From the NCBI GenBank assembly GCA_013791935.1, contig VMSV01000002.1:1-54906 (forward strand): 54,906 nt of DNA, given 5' to 3'. Below, one piece after another: positions 15,181-24,878 of this stretch. The first letter of the stretch is position 1, and every line of letters begins with the position of its first letter. The stretch comes from Desulfobacteraceae bacterium. Lineage in GTDB: Bacteria; Desulfobacterota; Desulfobacteria; Desulfobacterales; UBA5616. The position numbers and the translations under genes were made by a program. Under the pieces are notes generated by a model. It worked only from the letters and a program-made list of their open reading frames with translations. It was not told where the DNA came from and did no database searches.

Positions 15181-16299
15181 ATGAGCACTATTTATCAAGA
15201 GCGGTTGCACCGATTCAGACAAATGGTCAAGGTGGAAAATCTGGATGGATTTCTGATTTCCAATGGTGAAAACCGACGGTATCTTAGTGGTTTTAAAGGA
15301 GAAGACACCCAGATGGATGAATCCTCCGGGGTTCTTATCATTTCGGAAAACAACCAGGTCCTGGCCACAGACTCCCGCTACACCGAACAGGCCACACAGG
15401 AAGCTACCCTGTACGAGGTTGTGGAATACAAAACCGGTCTGGCCAAAGAGCTCCCGGAGATCCTTTCCAAACTGAATATTCGCCGCATGGGTTTTGAAAG
15501 CAAACGAATGGCGGTTTCCCAACATGAGGAACTCCAAAAGGAACTCCTTGAAAAAGGATTGAATATCGAACTGGTTCCTGCAAAAGAATTGACCGACAAT
15601 ATCAGAATCCGAAAAGATGAATTTGAAATTGACTGCACCCGAAAAGCCCTGGCCATTGCAGAAGCCGCTTTTATGGAAATCCTGAAATTCATCAAACCCG
15701 GAATGACGGAAAAGGAAGTGGCCTGGGCTCTGGAGGTAAAATTACGGGAAGGAGGCGCTGATGGATTGTCCTTTCCGGTGATCTGCGCATCGGGCCCCAA
15801 CAGCGCTCTGCCCCATGCCATCCCCGGGGACCGGATCATCAACCCCAATGAACCCATCGTGTTTGACTGGGGGGCAAAATATCAGGGGTATTGTTCGGAC
15901 ACCACCCGGACCATTGTTCTGGGAAAACCGGATGATGAATTGAAAAAAGTGCACCAGACCGTTCGTGAAGCCCAACTCATGGCCATGGAAGCCATCATGG
16001 CCGGGGCCAATGGAAAAGCCGTGGATCAGATCGCCCGGGATCATATTGAAAAAACAGGATACAAGAACAGATTCGGCCATGGTTTGGGACATGGCACCGG
16101 GCTTGCCATTCATGAAGGACCCAGGTTGAGCCCTCTTTCCACCTCCATCCTGGAACCCGGCATGATCGTTACCGTTGAGCCTGGCATCTATATTCCCGGT
16201 TGGGGCGGGGTTCGCATAGAGCACCAGGTGGTGGTTCGGGAAAAAGGCGCGGAAGTATTGAATTCCCTGAGTACCATCATTGGCTTTGATGAGACCTGA
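15181..16299 (+). CDS. M24-family Xaa-Pro aminopeptidase
   Basis: A 372-residue cytoplasmic dimetal peptidase that removes N-terminal residues before proline. Residues 1-140 form the creatinase-like N-terminal domain; residues 150-365 form the pita-bread catalytic domain. The five metal ligands are visible: Asp229 and Asp240 (VFDWGAKYQGYCSDTTRT), His304 (GHGLGHGTGLAIHEG), Glu333 (VTVEPGIYIPG) and Glu347 (GGVRIEHQVVV). GAGGG precedes ATG 15181 by about 9 nt. It appears to be a single-gene unit. Confidence 0.93.
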   Translation: MSTIYQERLHRFRQMVKVENLDGFLISNGENRRYLSGFKGEDTQMDESSGVLIISENNQVLATDSRYTEQATQEATLYEVVEYKTGLAKELPEILSKLNIRRMGFESKRMAVSQHEELQKELLEKGLNIELVPAKELTDNIRIRKDEFEIDCTRKALAIAEAAFMEILKFIKPGMTEKEVAWALEVKLREGGADGLSFPVICASGPNSALPHAIPGDRIINPNEPIVFDWGAKYQGYCSDTTRTIVLGKPDDELKKVHQTVREAQLMAMEAIMAGANGKAVDQIARDHIEKTGYKNRFGHGLGHGTGLAIHEGPRLSPLSTSILEPGMIVTVEPGIYIPGWGGVRIEHQVVVREKGAEVLNSLSTIIGFDET

Positions 16300-16386
16300 T
16301 GGACTCGATGAATCACTTTTTCTCCGCGCCCTTTGCGACCACGCGTTAAACCAGGTTTGGGTCATTTTTCCAGGGGTTGCCCCTAT

Positions 16387-17001
16387 TCATCCCGCAGTAA
16401 GCTTCTTTGCGATCCTCGCCACATGCTCCCCCTGATACCGGGCCCCGGCCAGTTCATTTTCACTGGGCATCCGGCTACCGTCTCCCCCCGCGATGGTGGA
16501 CGCACCATAGGGCGAACAACCGGTGATTCCGTCCATGGTCATCTGCCCCTTGAACGCATAGGGAAGCCCCACCACCACCATACCCTGGTGCAACAGGGTG
16601 ATATGGAAGCTGAGAATCGTGGATTCCTGGCCCCCGTGTTGGGTGTTTGAGCTGGCAATCACGCTTCCCACCTTGCCCACCAGGGCGTTTTTCGCCCAGA
16701 GTTGTCCGGTTCCATCGAGAAATTGACGCATCTGGCCGCACATATTTCCGAAACGCGTGGGAGTTCCAAAAATAATGGCATCGGCTTCGGCCAACTCCTC
16801 AACCATACACACGGGCACATGGGCCTGGGATTGCTGGGCTTCCGCAGCCCCCATCTTCCCCAGAACATCCATGGGAAGGGTTTCGGGAACCCGTCGCAAC
16901 ACAGCGTCCACGTTCCCTGCAGCCCGCACACCCTCGGCAGCAGCTTCCACCATCTTGAACACATGGCCATACATGGAATAATAAACGATCAAGACTTTCA
17001 T
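16387..17001 (-). CDS. wrbA: WrbA-type NAD(P)H:quinone oxidoreductase
   Basis: A 204-residue flavodoxin-like protein that reduces quinones by two electrons. FMN-binding loops are clear: [39 protein letters not shown] and [10 protein letters not shown], then [12 protein letters not shown], the WrbA-specific loop. AAGGAG lies in front of ATG 17001; the frame is open to 17022. It ends 37 nt before the position of the neighbouring methyltransferase start region and may be independently transcribed. Confidence 0.92.
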   Translation of the reverse strand: MKVLIVYYSMYGHVFKMVEAAAEGVRAAGNVDAVLRRVPETLPMDVLGKMGAAEAQQSQAHVPVCMVEELAEADAIIFGTPTRFGNMCGQMRQFLDGTGQLWAKNALVGKVGSVIASSNTQHGGQESTILSFHITLLHQGMVVVGLPYAFKGQMTMDGITGCSPYGASTIAGGDGSRMPSENELAGARYQGEHVARIAKKLTAG

Positions 17002-17038
17002 GGGAATCTCCTTTCCTTCCAATACCCTTTGGGGTTGT

Positions 17039-17800
17039 TTACTTCTCCGCGATTACCAGCATCTCAAAATCTTCGGGGGTGAGTGGATCATTGCGACCGA
17101 AAGCCCCCAGTCTTGCGCCAAAAATATCCACGGTTTTAAATCCTAGGGTTTTTAGCAGCCAGGTGATTTCAGACGGCACGTAATACCTTTCATTACAGGC
17201 CAATTCTTTCGGATTGCCCAAGTCATCGGTGATCTGAATCACATTTTGGTCCCGGAACGTCATCAGATCAAAGGAATGCCGGTCATAGATAGCATTTCCC
17301 TCTTTCGCCGAGGCCTCCAAAAAATCCTTTACCGAATGGAATAACGGAAAAAGGCCGTTCAGCGTTGTAAAGATGAATTTGCCCTTGTCTTTTAATGCCC
17401 TTGTCGCGTTTTTCAGGATTTCAAAATTCATCTCATCGGTTTCCATCAAGGGGAACCCCCCTTCACAGAGCATGATGGATAGGTCGAATTCCTTGTCAAA
17501 GGGAAGTTTCCGGGCGTCGAGCTTCCGGAAATCAATCTTCACATTTTGTGCGTCTGCTTTTTCTTTGGCCCGCCGCAACTGGGACTCCGACAAATCAATG
17601 CCCGTAAGGTCATACCCTCGCTTGGAGAGTTCAATGGCATGTCTGCCCGTCCCGCATCCCACATCCAGAATCTTTATGGCCTTGTTGAAGTTGATTTCCT
17701 TTTCAATGAAATCGCATTCTCCCAAAGTGCCTTGGGTAAAATTCTCTTCGTCATATTTTTTTGCGTAATTTTCAAACAATGCTTCATACCATTGCTTCAT
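17039..17800 (-). CDS. Class I SAM-dependent methyltransferase
   Basis: A 253-residue methyltransferase with the SAM site [19 protein letters not shown], acidic loop [12 protein letters not shown] and [17 protein letters not shown]. It belongs to the broad Methyltransf_25/11 type; the substrate is not evident. Its ATG 17800 overlaps the TGA stop of the helicase gene (ATGA), with AAGGAA upstream, so translation is coupled to the helicase. ATG 17836 would lie inside the helicase and lacks a site. Confidence 0.85.
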   Translation of the reverse strand: MKQWYEALFENYAKKYDEENFTQGTLGECDFIEKEINFNKAIKILDVGCGTGRHAIELSKRGYDLTGIDLSESQLRRAKEKADAQNVKIDFRKLDARKLPFDKEFDLSIMLCEGGFPLMETDEMNFEILKNATRALKDKGKFIFTTLNGLFPLFHSVKDFLEASAKEGNAIYDRHSFDLMTFRDQNVIQITDDLGNPKELACNERYYVPSEITWLLKTLGFKTVDIFGARLGAFGRNDPLTPEDFEMLVIAEK

Positions 17801-19953
17801 GATGATTCCTTGTCCATCCCTTGTTTTTTCCGCCAATCGGAAACCAGGGTTAAAAGTTCTGCTCCGTATTTTTCAATCGTCTTTTTCCCCAGACCTTTGA
17901 TGGTTTTTAACTCCTTCAAGGTTTCAGGCAGAAGGACGGCGACCTGAACCAAAACCCGCTGATGAAGGATTTGAAAATGTGGAACCCCTTTTTCCTTGGC
18001 CTTGGCCGAACGCCAGTCCTTCAACTGCTGGAACAGTTCCGGGTGCTGGATGTCGGACTCCTTTTGGTCCTGAGCCTTGGTTATTTTTGCTTCTGCTGGC
18101 GAAAAATCCACTCCGATTTTTGACAGGGCCCGCAAATATCGGGCTGGAGAAAATCCCTTTTCACAGGATCGGATCCCGGAGAGCTTGGATGAAACCTCTT
18201 GTTTGAGGTTCTCCATGGCATTTTTTATCCTTTTGCCAACCTCCTTATTGTCCGTCTCCACATAGAACTTCTTCAAAAGATCCTGAATGAGAATGCCGAG
18301 TTTGTCCTGGAACCACCCGGAGGCTTTGCCGATGCGCTCAAGAATATGAACATCGGATTCCGGAAAAGTCTGTTTTTCAAAGCAGGTGCGAAGTTCCTGT
18401 TTGAATTTCTCGCTGACCATCCAGATATCTTTCCGGGTGATTTCCTGCAACCGGGCCGGATCGGACACCCCGAACACCTCCACACGCCCGATATTTTCCT
18501 GCAAAAGCCGGAAGAGATAGGCAAGACGGTTATTCAGGGCCTGAAAGTCAAAGCATTCCAGCAGCAATTCCTGCTGGTACTTTATTTTATCTTCCTTCAA
18601 CCGGTTTTTGGAAGCCGGATTCTGCCGGGCCGCCTTCACAAAATCCTGAACCGCTGCCTCGGTTTCAATACCCCTGGCCGGAATGGGTGAGCTGAGAACC
18701 ATGCCCTCCAGGGTTCTGCAACGGCTCAGAGCTACATAAACCTGACCCTGGGCAAATGCGGATTGCGCATCAATGACGGCCTTGTCAAAGGTCAACCCCT
18801 GGCTTTTATGAATGGTGATGGCCCAGGCCAATTTCAGGGGAAATTGTTTGAACTTACCTATGACCTCCTGTTGAATCTCATCTTTTTCTTCGTTCACCGT
18901 GTATTTGATATTTTCCCATTCCACGGGCTCAACAGTTATCTCTTCGGTCTCTTCCGGACAGGCGATATGAATTTTTCCTGAGGAGAGGCTCGTGATTCTT
19001 CCGATTTTGCCGTTATAATACCTCTTTTCACCCGAGACGTCATTCCGGAGAAACATCACCTGGGCCCCGACTTTTAACATCAGGTGTTCAGGCGCCGGGA
19101 AAAGGTGACCGGGAAAGTCCCCTGAAACAGCAGCCCCCAGGCAAAGCTCCTTTCCCGAAAGGGCTTCAAGTCGGGTTTTGTTGATGGCGTCTGCGCTGCG
19201 ATTATGGGTGGTGAGGGTAATGGTTCCCCGACCTTCTTCCGGGGTGTAATTTGAGATATACCGATGGTTGAGCTCGCCAAGGGTTTTGGCATCCAGCCGG
19301 TTGTCCCGGACCTTGTTGAGAATTTGAATAAACCGGGCGTCGGTCTGACGGAAAATATGGTTCAATTCCAGGGTCACCCACTCGGTTTGATTCAAAGCGC
19401 GGCTGGAGAAAAAATAGGCGGAATCATAATATCGCTGCAAAAGGTCCCATTCCTGAGGCTTTGCTACTGGAGGAAGCTGAAAAAGATCCCCGATCATGAG
19501 CAACTGAACCCCGCCGAAGGGTTGATCATTGCGGCGAAGCCTCCTCAGAACCGAATCCACGGCATCCAGGAGATCGGCCCTCACCATGCTGACCTCATCG
19601 ATCACCAGCAAATCAAGGCATTGAATGATCCGCAATTTTTCCCGGCTGAACCTGAACATGCGCTGGCGGTTCTCTTCCTGGTTTTCACTGCCCGGGAAAA
19701 AGGGGCCGAAGGGCAATTGAAAAAACGAATGCAGAGTGACGCCCCCAGCGTTGATGGCAGCCACCCCGGTGGGGGCCGTCACCATCATCCGCTTGGCCGT
19801 ATGGCCTTTCAGATTGTGGAGAAAGGTGGTTTTGCCGGCGCCGGCTTTTCCGGTTAAAAACAAATGCCTTCCGGTATGCTCAACAAAATCCCCGGCAAGC
19901 TTAAGTTCAGGGGTTTCTGTGGAGGGTAAAGTATGATTGGGTTTTCCATTCAT
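17797..19953 (-). CDS. PIF1-like helicase with C-terminal HRDC domain
   Basis: A 718-residue superfamily 1B DNA helicase. Walker A is GKAGAGKT (35-42), followed by TAPTGVAAINAGG, Walker B LLVIDEVSM (Asp119, Glu120), GDLFQLPPV, and late motifs AWAITIHKSQGLTFDKAVID and VYVALSRCRTLEG. The last 80 residues (HQRVLVQVAVLLPETLKELK, GLGKKTIEKYG) form an HRDC domain, a nucleic-acid-binding module of RecQ-type helicases. The middle region (450-620) is helical and unassigned. It follows the acyl-CoA synthetase-like gene by 6 nt and overlaps the methyltransferase by 4 nt. Confidence 0.9.
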   Translation of the reverse strand: MNGKPNHTLPSTETPELKLAGDFVEHTGRHLFLTGKAGAGKTTFLHNLKGHTAKRMMVTAPTGVAAINAGGVTLHSFFQLPFGPFFPGSENQEENRQRMFRFSREKLRIIQCLDLLVIDEVSMVRADLLDAVDSVLRRLRRNDQPFGGVQLLMIGDLFQLPPVAKPQEWDLLQRYYDSAYFFSSRALNQTEWVTLELNHIFRQTDARFIQILNKVRDNRLDAKTLGELNHRYISNYTPEEGRGTITLTTHNRSADAINKTRLEALSGKELCLGAAVSGDFPGHLFPAPEHLMLKVGAQVMFLRNDVSGEKRYYNGKIGRITSLSSGKIHIACPEETEEITVEPVEWENIKYTVNEEKDEIQQEVIGKFKQFPLKLAWAITIHKSQGLTFDKAVIDAQSAFAQGQVYVALSRCRTLEGMVLSSPIPARGIETEAAVQDFVKAARQNPASKNRLKEDKIKYQQELLLECFDFQALNNRLAYLFRLLQENIGRVEVFGVSDPARLQEITRKDIWMVSEKFKQELRTCFEKQTFPESDVHILERIGKASGWFQDKLGILIQDLLKKFYVETDNKEVGKRIKNAMENLKQEVSSKLSGIRSCEKGFSPARYLRALSKIGVDFSPAEAKITKAQDQKESDIQHPELFQQLKDWRSAKAKEKGVPHFQILHQRVLVQVAVLLPETLKELKTIKGLGKKTIEKYGAELLTLVSDWRKKQGMDKESS

Positions 19954-19959
19954 GCTGAT

Positions 19960-21387
19960 CTAACCTGTTTGCTGCAGATACACATTGTAATCGTAAAGAT
20001 TTTTCATCACCTTGGCCGCCATGGAAAAAGAAGGAAATGTTGCGATACCGTTTTCATGGTAACGGGTTTTAAAGTCTTTGCTCTGGCTTGCCCCGCTAAA
20101 GGCATCGATGACTTCCAGAACCGGATAAATCGGCTTGCCGAGAACGTTTTTCAGATGAACCGTGAGAGCTATGATTTGCTCAACGCCTTTAAAGCCCAGG
20201 ATATGCTGAATGGCGTTGATGGACTGAATAAAAATCAGGCTGTGAATCTTCGGATCTTCCTTAAGCACCGATACCAGCGTGGTCAGGATTTGATCCGACA
20301 TGGAAGCCATGCCGATATCCAGGGGATTTAAAACACTGCTCCCGGCCAGGGGCACGACTTCTTTCAACCGCCTGACGGAGTCCTCTGAAAGATGGGGAAC
20401 CAGAAGCCCCGTCTTCTCGGCAATGTCCGTGGTGGTGACACTTCCCCCGCCTGCTCCGCCCACAATGGCAACACCCTTCCCCTCGGGCAGGGCTATTCTT
20501 TGCCAGGCGGAAATGGTACAGGCCATCTCCTCCAGGGAGTCCACACAGATGATGCCCGCCTGCCGGCACATGGCTTCCCAGATCTTCTGGGAGCCTGCAA
20601 TGCTCGCCGTATGAGATTTTGCCGCCCTTGATCCGCCGTCGGTTTGCCCGCCCTTGTAGATCACCAGAGGTTTATTCCGCGTAAGGTCTTTGGCAATTTC
20701 GAAAAACCGCCTTCCATCGGGAAGCCCCTCCAGGTAAGACCCGATCACAGTGGTTTTTTCATCCGATGCAAAATAGGAAAGCAGCTCCGAGGCGTTGATG
20801 TCGATGGCATTTCCAAAGCTCACGACCTTGGCGAATTGAAGGCCTTCAAGCCCGCCGATTCCGGTGAAATATCCGGACAACTGGCCGCTTTGGGAGAAAA
20901 AGCTTACCGATCCTGCGGCCGTGGCGAATTGGGGTTGAAAGGCAAGGCCTCCATCCGGGCAGTAAATTCCCATGCAGTTGGGGCCAAGGATTCGGATGCC
21001 ATTGGATTGGGCCAGATCCAGGATCTGTTTTTCAAGATCGGCAAGTTCCTGAACACCGGTTTCGCTAAAACCGGCGGTAAAAAAATGAACAAACTTTACT
21101 TTCCTGGCCGCGCAATCCTCCAACACCTTTAAAACCGCAGACGCCCGAATGGAAAAAATCACCAAATCGATATCCTCCGGAATATCCCGGATGTTTTTAT
21201 AGGTGGTCAGGCCGAAGATATTCTCTCCGCTTGGATGAACCGGATATATTTTTCCTTTAAAATTTTGAACAATGGAGCCCATGATATAATTATTGCCCTG
21301 GCTTCTGCCTGTGGCGCCGGGTGAGGCGCCCACAACCGCAATACTTTTCGGGTAAAACAGTCGTTCCAGATTCCTGTTTCCGTTCAT
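19960..21387 (-). CDS. NDP-forming acyl-CoA synthetase alpha-subunit-like protein
   Basis: A 475-residue protein with the three-domain layout of the alpha part of NDP-forming acyl-CoA synthetases: a CoA-binding Rossmann domain (FYPKSIAVVGASPGATGR, YPVHPSGENIFG), a succinyl-CoA-ligase-like domain (GPNCMGIYCPDGG, SFFSQSGQLSGYFTGIG) and a further ligase-like domain (GVAIVGGAGGGSVTTTD). The conserved His of AKSHTASIAGS is in place. The ATP-grasp beta part is absent and not encoded next door, so it either needs a distant partner or has another role. No ribosome-binding evidence argues against ATG 21387. Confidence 0.85.
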   Translation of the reverse strand: MNGNRNLERLFYPKSIAVVGASPGATGRSQGNNYIMGSIVQNFKGKIYPVHPSGENIFGLTTYKNIRDIPEDIDLVIFSIRASAVLKVLEDCAARKVKFVHFFTAGFSETGVQELADLEKQILDLAQSNGIRILGPNCMGIYCPDGGLAFQPQFATAAGSVSFFSQSGQLSGYFTGIGGLEGLQFAKVVSFGNAIDINASELLSYFASDEKTTVIGSYLEGLPDGRRFFEIAKDLTRNKPLVIYKGGQTDGGSRAAKSHTASIAGSQKIWEAMCRQAGIICVDSLEEMACTISAWQRIALPEGKGVAIVGGAGGGSVTTTDIAEKTGLLVPHLSEDSVRRLKEVVPLAGSSVLNPLDIGMASMSDQILTTLVSVLKEDPKIHSLIFIQSINAIQHILGFKGVEQIIALTVHLKNVLGKPIYPVLEVIDAFSGASQSKDFKTRYHENGIATFPSFSMAAKVMKNLYDYNVYLQQTG

Positions 21388-21553
21388 ATTAATTTCTTAT
21401 CCTTGTCTGAAAGAGAGGTTGCCTGGTTTCCATTGGATCTCGGGCCTTGCCCGAAACCCTAAGTCTTTTTACCACAATATACTGAATCTATTTGATTTTA
21501 CTATTTGTGTCAAGGGTTGGATGGCAAAGGGGGTTTCGTCAATATTTTCGGTC

Positions 21554-21793
21554 TCAGGCCTTCGTGTCCAGCCAAGCCTGGCAATCCTCACAACGATAAC
21601 GAACCGTTCCGCCATCGGCCATGGGAACCTCCTCGAAATCATATTGTTTTGTGCCTCGAGTCTCAAAGCATTCCGGACAATACCCCCCGGCCAACTCTTC
21701 CTCCTTGAGGGTCAAATGACAATGGCGGCATCGCAGCCTTTGGGTGTTTTCAATGATGACTCTGATATTTTTATGCCTGCATTCTTCCGTCAT
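21554..21793 (-). CDS. Small zinc-ribbon protein
   Basis: A 79-residue protein with cysteine pairs RCRHCH, YCPECF and RCEDCQ and an early Cys-His (ECRHKN), spaced to make one or two zinc ribbons. Only the metal-binding pattern can be recognised; function is unknown. It stands alone between the acyl-CoA synthetase-like gene and a 230-nt non-coding gap. Confidence 0.7.
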   Translation of the reverse strand: MTEECRHKNIRVIIENTQRLRCRHCHLTLKEEELAGGYCPECFETRGTKQYDFEEVPMADGGTVRYRCEDCQAWLDTKA

Positions 21794-22020
21794 GGTCTAA
21801 TTTTTTTTATCCCCGCAAAAAGACGCCAAGCCGCAAACTAGGCATCCAGTCTTGGAATCATGGAAAGCCTTTGTTCGTTCCCCATGTTGGTTGGGATTAT
21901 GACCCTGATTAGTATCATGGAATGGAATTAGGCGAAACAACCTTTGTAGCTTTGTGGCTTGGTGCGGGAATATTCTGAAAAGACCTGAACGAAGCCTGGG
22001 GATTTTCATCCCCCTGAATT
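21794..22020. other. Gene-poor gap
   Basis: I see no convincing gene here. A minus-strand frame of 80 residues lacks domain features and reads like non-coding sequence. No clear terminator or promoter was found. Confidence 0.5.
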
Positions 22021-23022
22021 TTATCCGGGGTCCCGCCACCCGGCGATTTTTGCGGCAATGATCACTGCCTGGCGCATGGCTTCCGACCTGGCCACGCCTT
22101 TCCCGGCGATATCAAAGGCCGTTCCGTGGGAAGGAGTGGTGATGGCATAAGGCAATCCGGCAAGCACCGTAACCACGGTTTCAAAATCCAATAGCTTCAG
22201 GGCAATCTGCCCCTGATCATGATACAGGGTAACCACACCGTCATAGGCCCCGTTCACCGCTTCCGCAAACAGGGTGTCTGCGGAAAGTGGCCCGAAAACA
22301 TTGATTCCCTCTGACACAGCCTCCTTCACCGCAGGGCTGATGATTTCGATTTCTTCCCTTCCGCACAACCCCTCTTCCCCGCAGTGGGGATTCAGAGCTG
22401 CCACCGCCAGCCGGGGGTTGTTAAAACCGGCTTTTTTTAAAGTGGAATGGGCAAGATGGATGGAACCTTTGATTCTTCTCACACTTAAATTTTCCGACAC
22501 CTCTTTTAAGGGAATGTGGCTGGTCACCCGGGAGGTCCAGAGGTTTCTCACCACGTTCATTTCTCCAAAGGGCTTGTTCCAGTTGAGATGGCGCCCAAAA
22601 AAGCTGGTACCTTTTTCAAGCAGGGGGTACCCGCCATATTCCATGGCCGCCTTATGGTACGGGCCAAAGGCAAAACCGGAAATCTGCCCGCCCGTGCACA
22701 GCCCCATGGCGTAAACCATCATCTCCCCGGTTTCCCGGCCTGCAAGGGCGCTGATCTGTCCCATGGGGATGCCTGCGGGGTCCAATGATTCCTGATTGAT
22801 CATGGGAATGGGCCCCGGCCACCGGGCTTGGGAGGGCTCCTCAATTACCGTGATCGGAAAATCCACCTTGGCGATTTCCATCCCCCTGGCCAGGATGCGC
22901 CGGTCCCCGATAATAATCGGCCGACAATAGGTCCGCAAATCCTCTTTGGCAAACATTCTTGCCACAATTTCGGGCCCGATTCCCGCCGCATCTCCCAGTA
23001 AAATCCCAATCACCGGTTCCAT
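22021..23022 (-). CDS. PdxA-family dehydrogenase (PdxA or PdxA2)
   Basis: A 333-residue NAD-dependent oxidative decarboxylase family member. Metal-binding positions match PdxA: TSHIPL, LNPHCGEEGLCGREE and YHDQGQIALKLL. The late motif reads PSHGTAFDIAGKG rather than the DHGTA usual in PdxA, and GQISALAGRETGEMM is typical. PdxA acts on 4-hydroxythreonine-4-phosphate in pyridoxal phosphate synthesis; close relatives (PdxA2) act on four-carbon sugar-acid phosphates. The sequence variant and neighbours favour the catabolic type, with low certainty. ATG 23022 follows AAGGAAA; the frame is open to 23088. Confidence 0.85.
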   Translation of the reverse strand: MEPVIGILLGDAAGIGPEIVARMFAKEDLRTYCRPIIIGDRRILARGMEIAKVDFPITVIEEPSQARWPGPIPMINQESLDPAGIPMGQISALAGRETGEMMVYAMGLCTGGQISGFAFGPYHKAAMEYGGYPLLEKGTSFFGRHLNWNKPFGEMNVVRNLWTSRVTSHIPLKEVSENLSVRRIKGSIHLAHSTLKKAGFNNPRLAVAALNPHCGEEGLCGREEIEIISPAVKEAVSEGINVFGPLSADTLFAEAVNGAYDGVVTLYHDQGQIALKLLDFETVVTVLAGLPYAITTPSHGTAFDIAGKGVARSEAMRQAVIIAAKIAGWRDPG

Positions 23023-23115
23023 AGGGTCAGTTTCCTTTATCCACAAAAAATACTTTCTTGTTCTCGCACAAAGGCACAAAGAGGACAAATAATATTTGGG
23101 TTAACCCAATTGATT

Positions 23116-23958
23116 TTATGGCCAGCCCGCGCCGGGAACATCCACCTGGATCTGTTCGATCTGACCGCTGGCTTTGCCCCTGAAGGATTCCGCCGAGATG
23201 GCCGTGCAGAGAAACAGGGTGCGTCGATCCGTACCGCCCAACATGCAGGCAAAGGCCGGTTTCATGCCCTTGATGATTCGGCTGATGGTGCCCCCTTCAT
23301 GGACCCGCAGCACCTCGCCCTTTCCCGGCGATGTCACCCAGACCGCCCCTTCTGCATCCAGGCAGGTGCCATCCGGCATGTGGCCTTTTTCCAGTTGGGC
23401 CCAGACCCTCCGATGGGAAAGGCTTCCATCCGATTCAATATCAAACGCGGTAAGGCAACTGCCACGGGATTCCCCTACAATCAGGGTTTTACCGTCTGGC
23501 GTAATCACGGTCCCGTTGGGAAAGGCCATATCCTCGGCAATAATCCGGGCCTTTCCATCCGGAGTAACCAGGATCAGGGTGGCCGGGGCAAATGGTTTTC
23601 CGCCCAGAGCATCATAGCCGAAATTGCCCACATAGGCCCTTCCCTGGCCATCCACCACCATGTCGTTGCAGTTGAAGGTGGCCAGATCGCTCAGGTCCGC
23701 CGCAACGTTAAGCCCGTCCGGATCCAGGCGCATCAGGCGGCGATCGGTAATGGATACCACCAGCAGTCGGCCGTCGGGCAGCCAACCAAGGCCCGACGGC
23801 CCCTTGGGTACCTCAACAATAACTTCTGTTTTTCCCGAGAGATCCACAGTCATCACCTTCCGGCCCACCATGTCCGAAAACCAGAGTTTTCCGTCATGCC
23901 ATCGCGGGGTTTCCGGAAACATCAAACCATCCACCAACAAGGTTGTCTCTGAACTCAT
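23116..23958 (-). CDS. SMP-30/gluconolactonase-family lactonase
   Basis: A 280-residue six-bladed beta-propeller. The divalent-metal ligands of the family are visible: Glu in MFPETPRWHDGKLWFSD, Asn in FPNGTVITPDGKTL and Asp in HMPDGTCLDAEGAVWV, plus NCNDMVVDGQGRAYVGNFG. Members hydrolyse sugar or other lactones. It lies between a PdxA-like dehydrogenase and an alpha/beta hydrolase in the same orientation, suggesting a hydroxy-acid or lactone catabolic unit. Confidence 0.9.
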   Translation of the reverse strand: MSSETTLLVDGLMFPETPRWHDGKLWFSDMVGRKVMTVDLSGKTEVIVEVPKGPSGLGWLPDGRLLVVSITDRRLMRLDPDGLNVAADLSDLATFNCNDMVVDGQGRAYVGNFGYDALGGKPFAPATLILVTPDGKARIIAEDMAFPNGTVITPDGKTLIVGESRGSCLTAFDIESDGSLSHRRVWAQLEKGHMPDGTCLDAEGAVWVTSPGKGEVLRVHEGGTISRIIKGMKPAFACMLGGTDRRTLFLCTAISAESFRGKASGQIEQIQVDVPGAGWP

Positions 23959-23983
23959 ATCCTTCTCCTCCCTTTTTCTACAG

Positions 23984-24694
23984 TTATTTGGCGATGTCCA
24001 GCAGAATTTGTGTCAATTCTTTCGAATGACTCAACATGGGATAATGATTGGCATCCAGTTCAATGAGATTGGCCTTCAATTTTTCCGCCGACCGGTACTG
24101 GTGGGCATCTGCGGGGTTCGTACTTTTTGTGCAATTGATCACCGTGGCCTTCCAGGTCTTGTCCCAGAAATCCGTTTCTCCGGTGACCCTCGGCGTGGCG
24201 GAAAAAGGGTACAACCTGAAGCGCGGGGCCGCAAAAGCCCGTATTTCCGGGTCCAAATCCGCCAGCATCGGGCCGTAGATGAATTCTTTGGCCGGTCCGT
24301 AAGCAAGCTTTGTGGATTCCCACTTTGCACCGCTGTTGGGAATGGGGGTTAAAAGGTCTCTGATTTTCTCCCCGGGCAGGGGAAGCAGCGCTTCGATAAA
24401 AACCAGATGTCCGATGCGGTCTTGGGTCTGATTGGCGATATAGGAGGCTGTCAGACCTCCGGTGCTGGTTCCCACGAGGATGACATCTTTAAGATCTTCA
24501 AAAAACAGTAGATCCGACACCTCTTTGACATAGCCTTCCATGGTGATGTCGGGCCTGATCTGGTGGGCCCGCTCTGCACAGCCATCCATGGTGGGGGTAT
24601 AAACCAAGTGACCGGCAGCCCTTAAAGGGGTTGCCACGAATTTCCATATCCATCCGCCCTGAAAAGCACCATGGATAAAAACATAAGTTGCCAT
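23984..24694 (-). CDS. Alpha/beta hydrolase
   Basis: A 236-residue hydrolase of the esterase type that begins MATYVFIHGAFQGGWIW (oxyanion-hole HGA). The nucleophile is the serine of LVGTSTGGL, and the catalytic histidine is likely in DANHYPMLSHS. AAGGAG lies 6 nt before ATG 24694, which removes 21 residues from the open frame. It resembles salicylate esterase/hydroxynitrile-lyase-like proteins; substrate unknown. It is divergent from the carboxylesterase gene at 24879. Confidence 0.88.
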   Translation of the reverse strand: MATYVFIHGAFQGGWIWKFVATPLRAAGHLVYTPTMDGCAERAHQIRPDITMEGYVKEVSDLLFFEDLKDVILVGTSTGGLTASYIANQTQDRIGHLVFIEALLPLPGEKIRDLLTPIPNSGAKWESTKLAYGPAKEFIYGPMLADLDPEIRAFAAPRFRLYPFSATPRVTGETDFWDKTWKATVINCTKSTNPADAHQYRSAEKLKANLIELDANHYPMLSHSKELTQILLDIAK

Positions 24695-24878
24695 TTGTTT
24701 CTCCTTTTCGCTTGCGAAGGTTTTGACAATGCTGAGAAATGAAAAACAAAACATCAATCCCGGGTCTTTGTTTTCCCTTGAATTTTTACATATATAGTTA
24801 TAACAATATAATCATAGCATCAATTAATATTTTGATTTCTTATGATTCAAGTTTACCCCCCAATCAAGGAGACCCCAT

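Noticed and set aside
21797..22039. Minus-strand 80-residue frame
   Set aside because: Composition and lack of any motif suggest noncoding sequence; it also overlaps the end of the PdxA-like gene.
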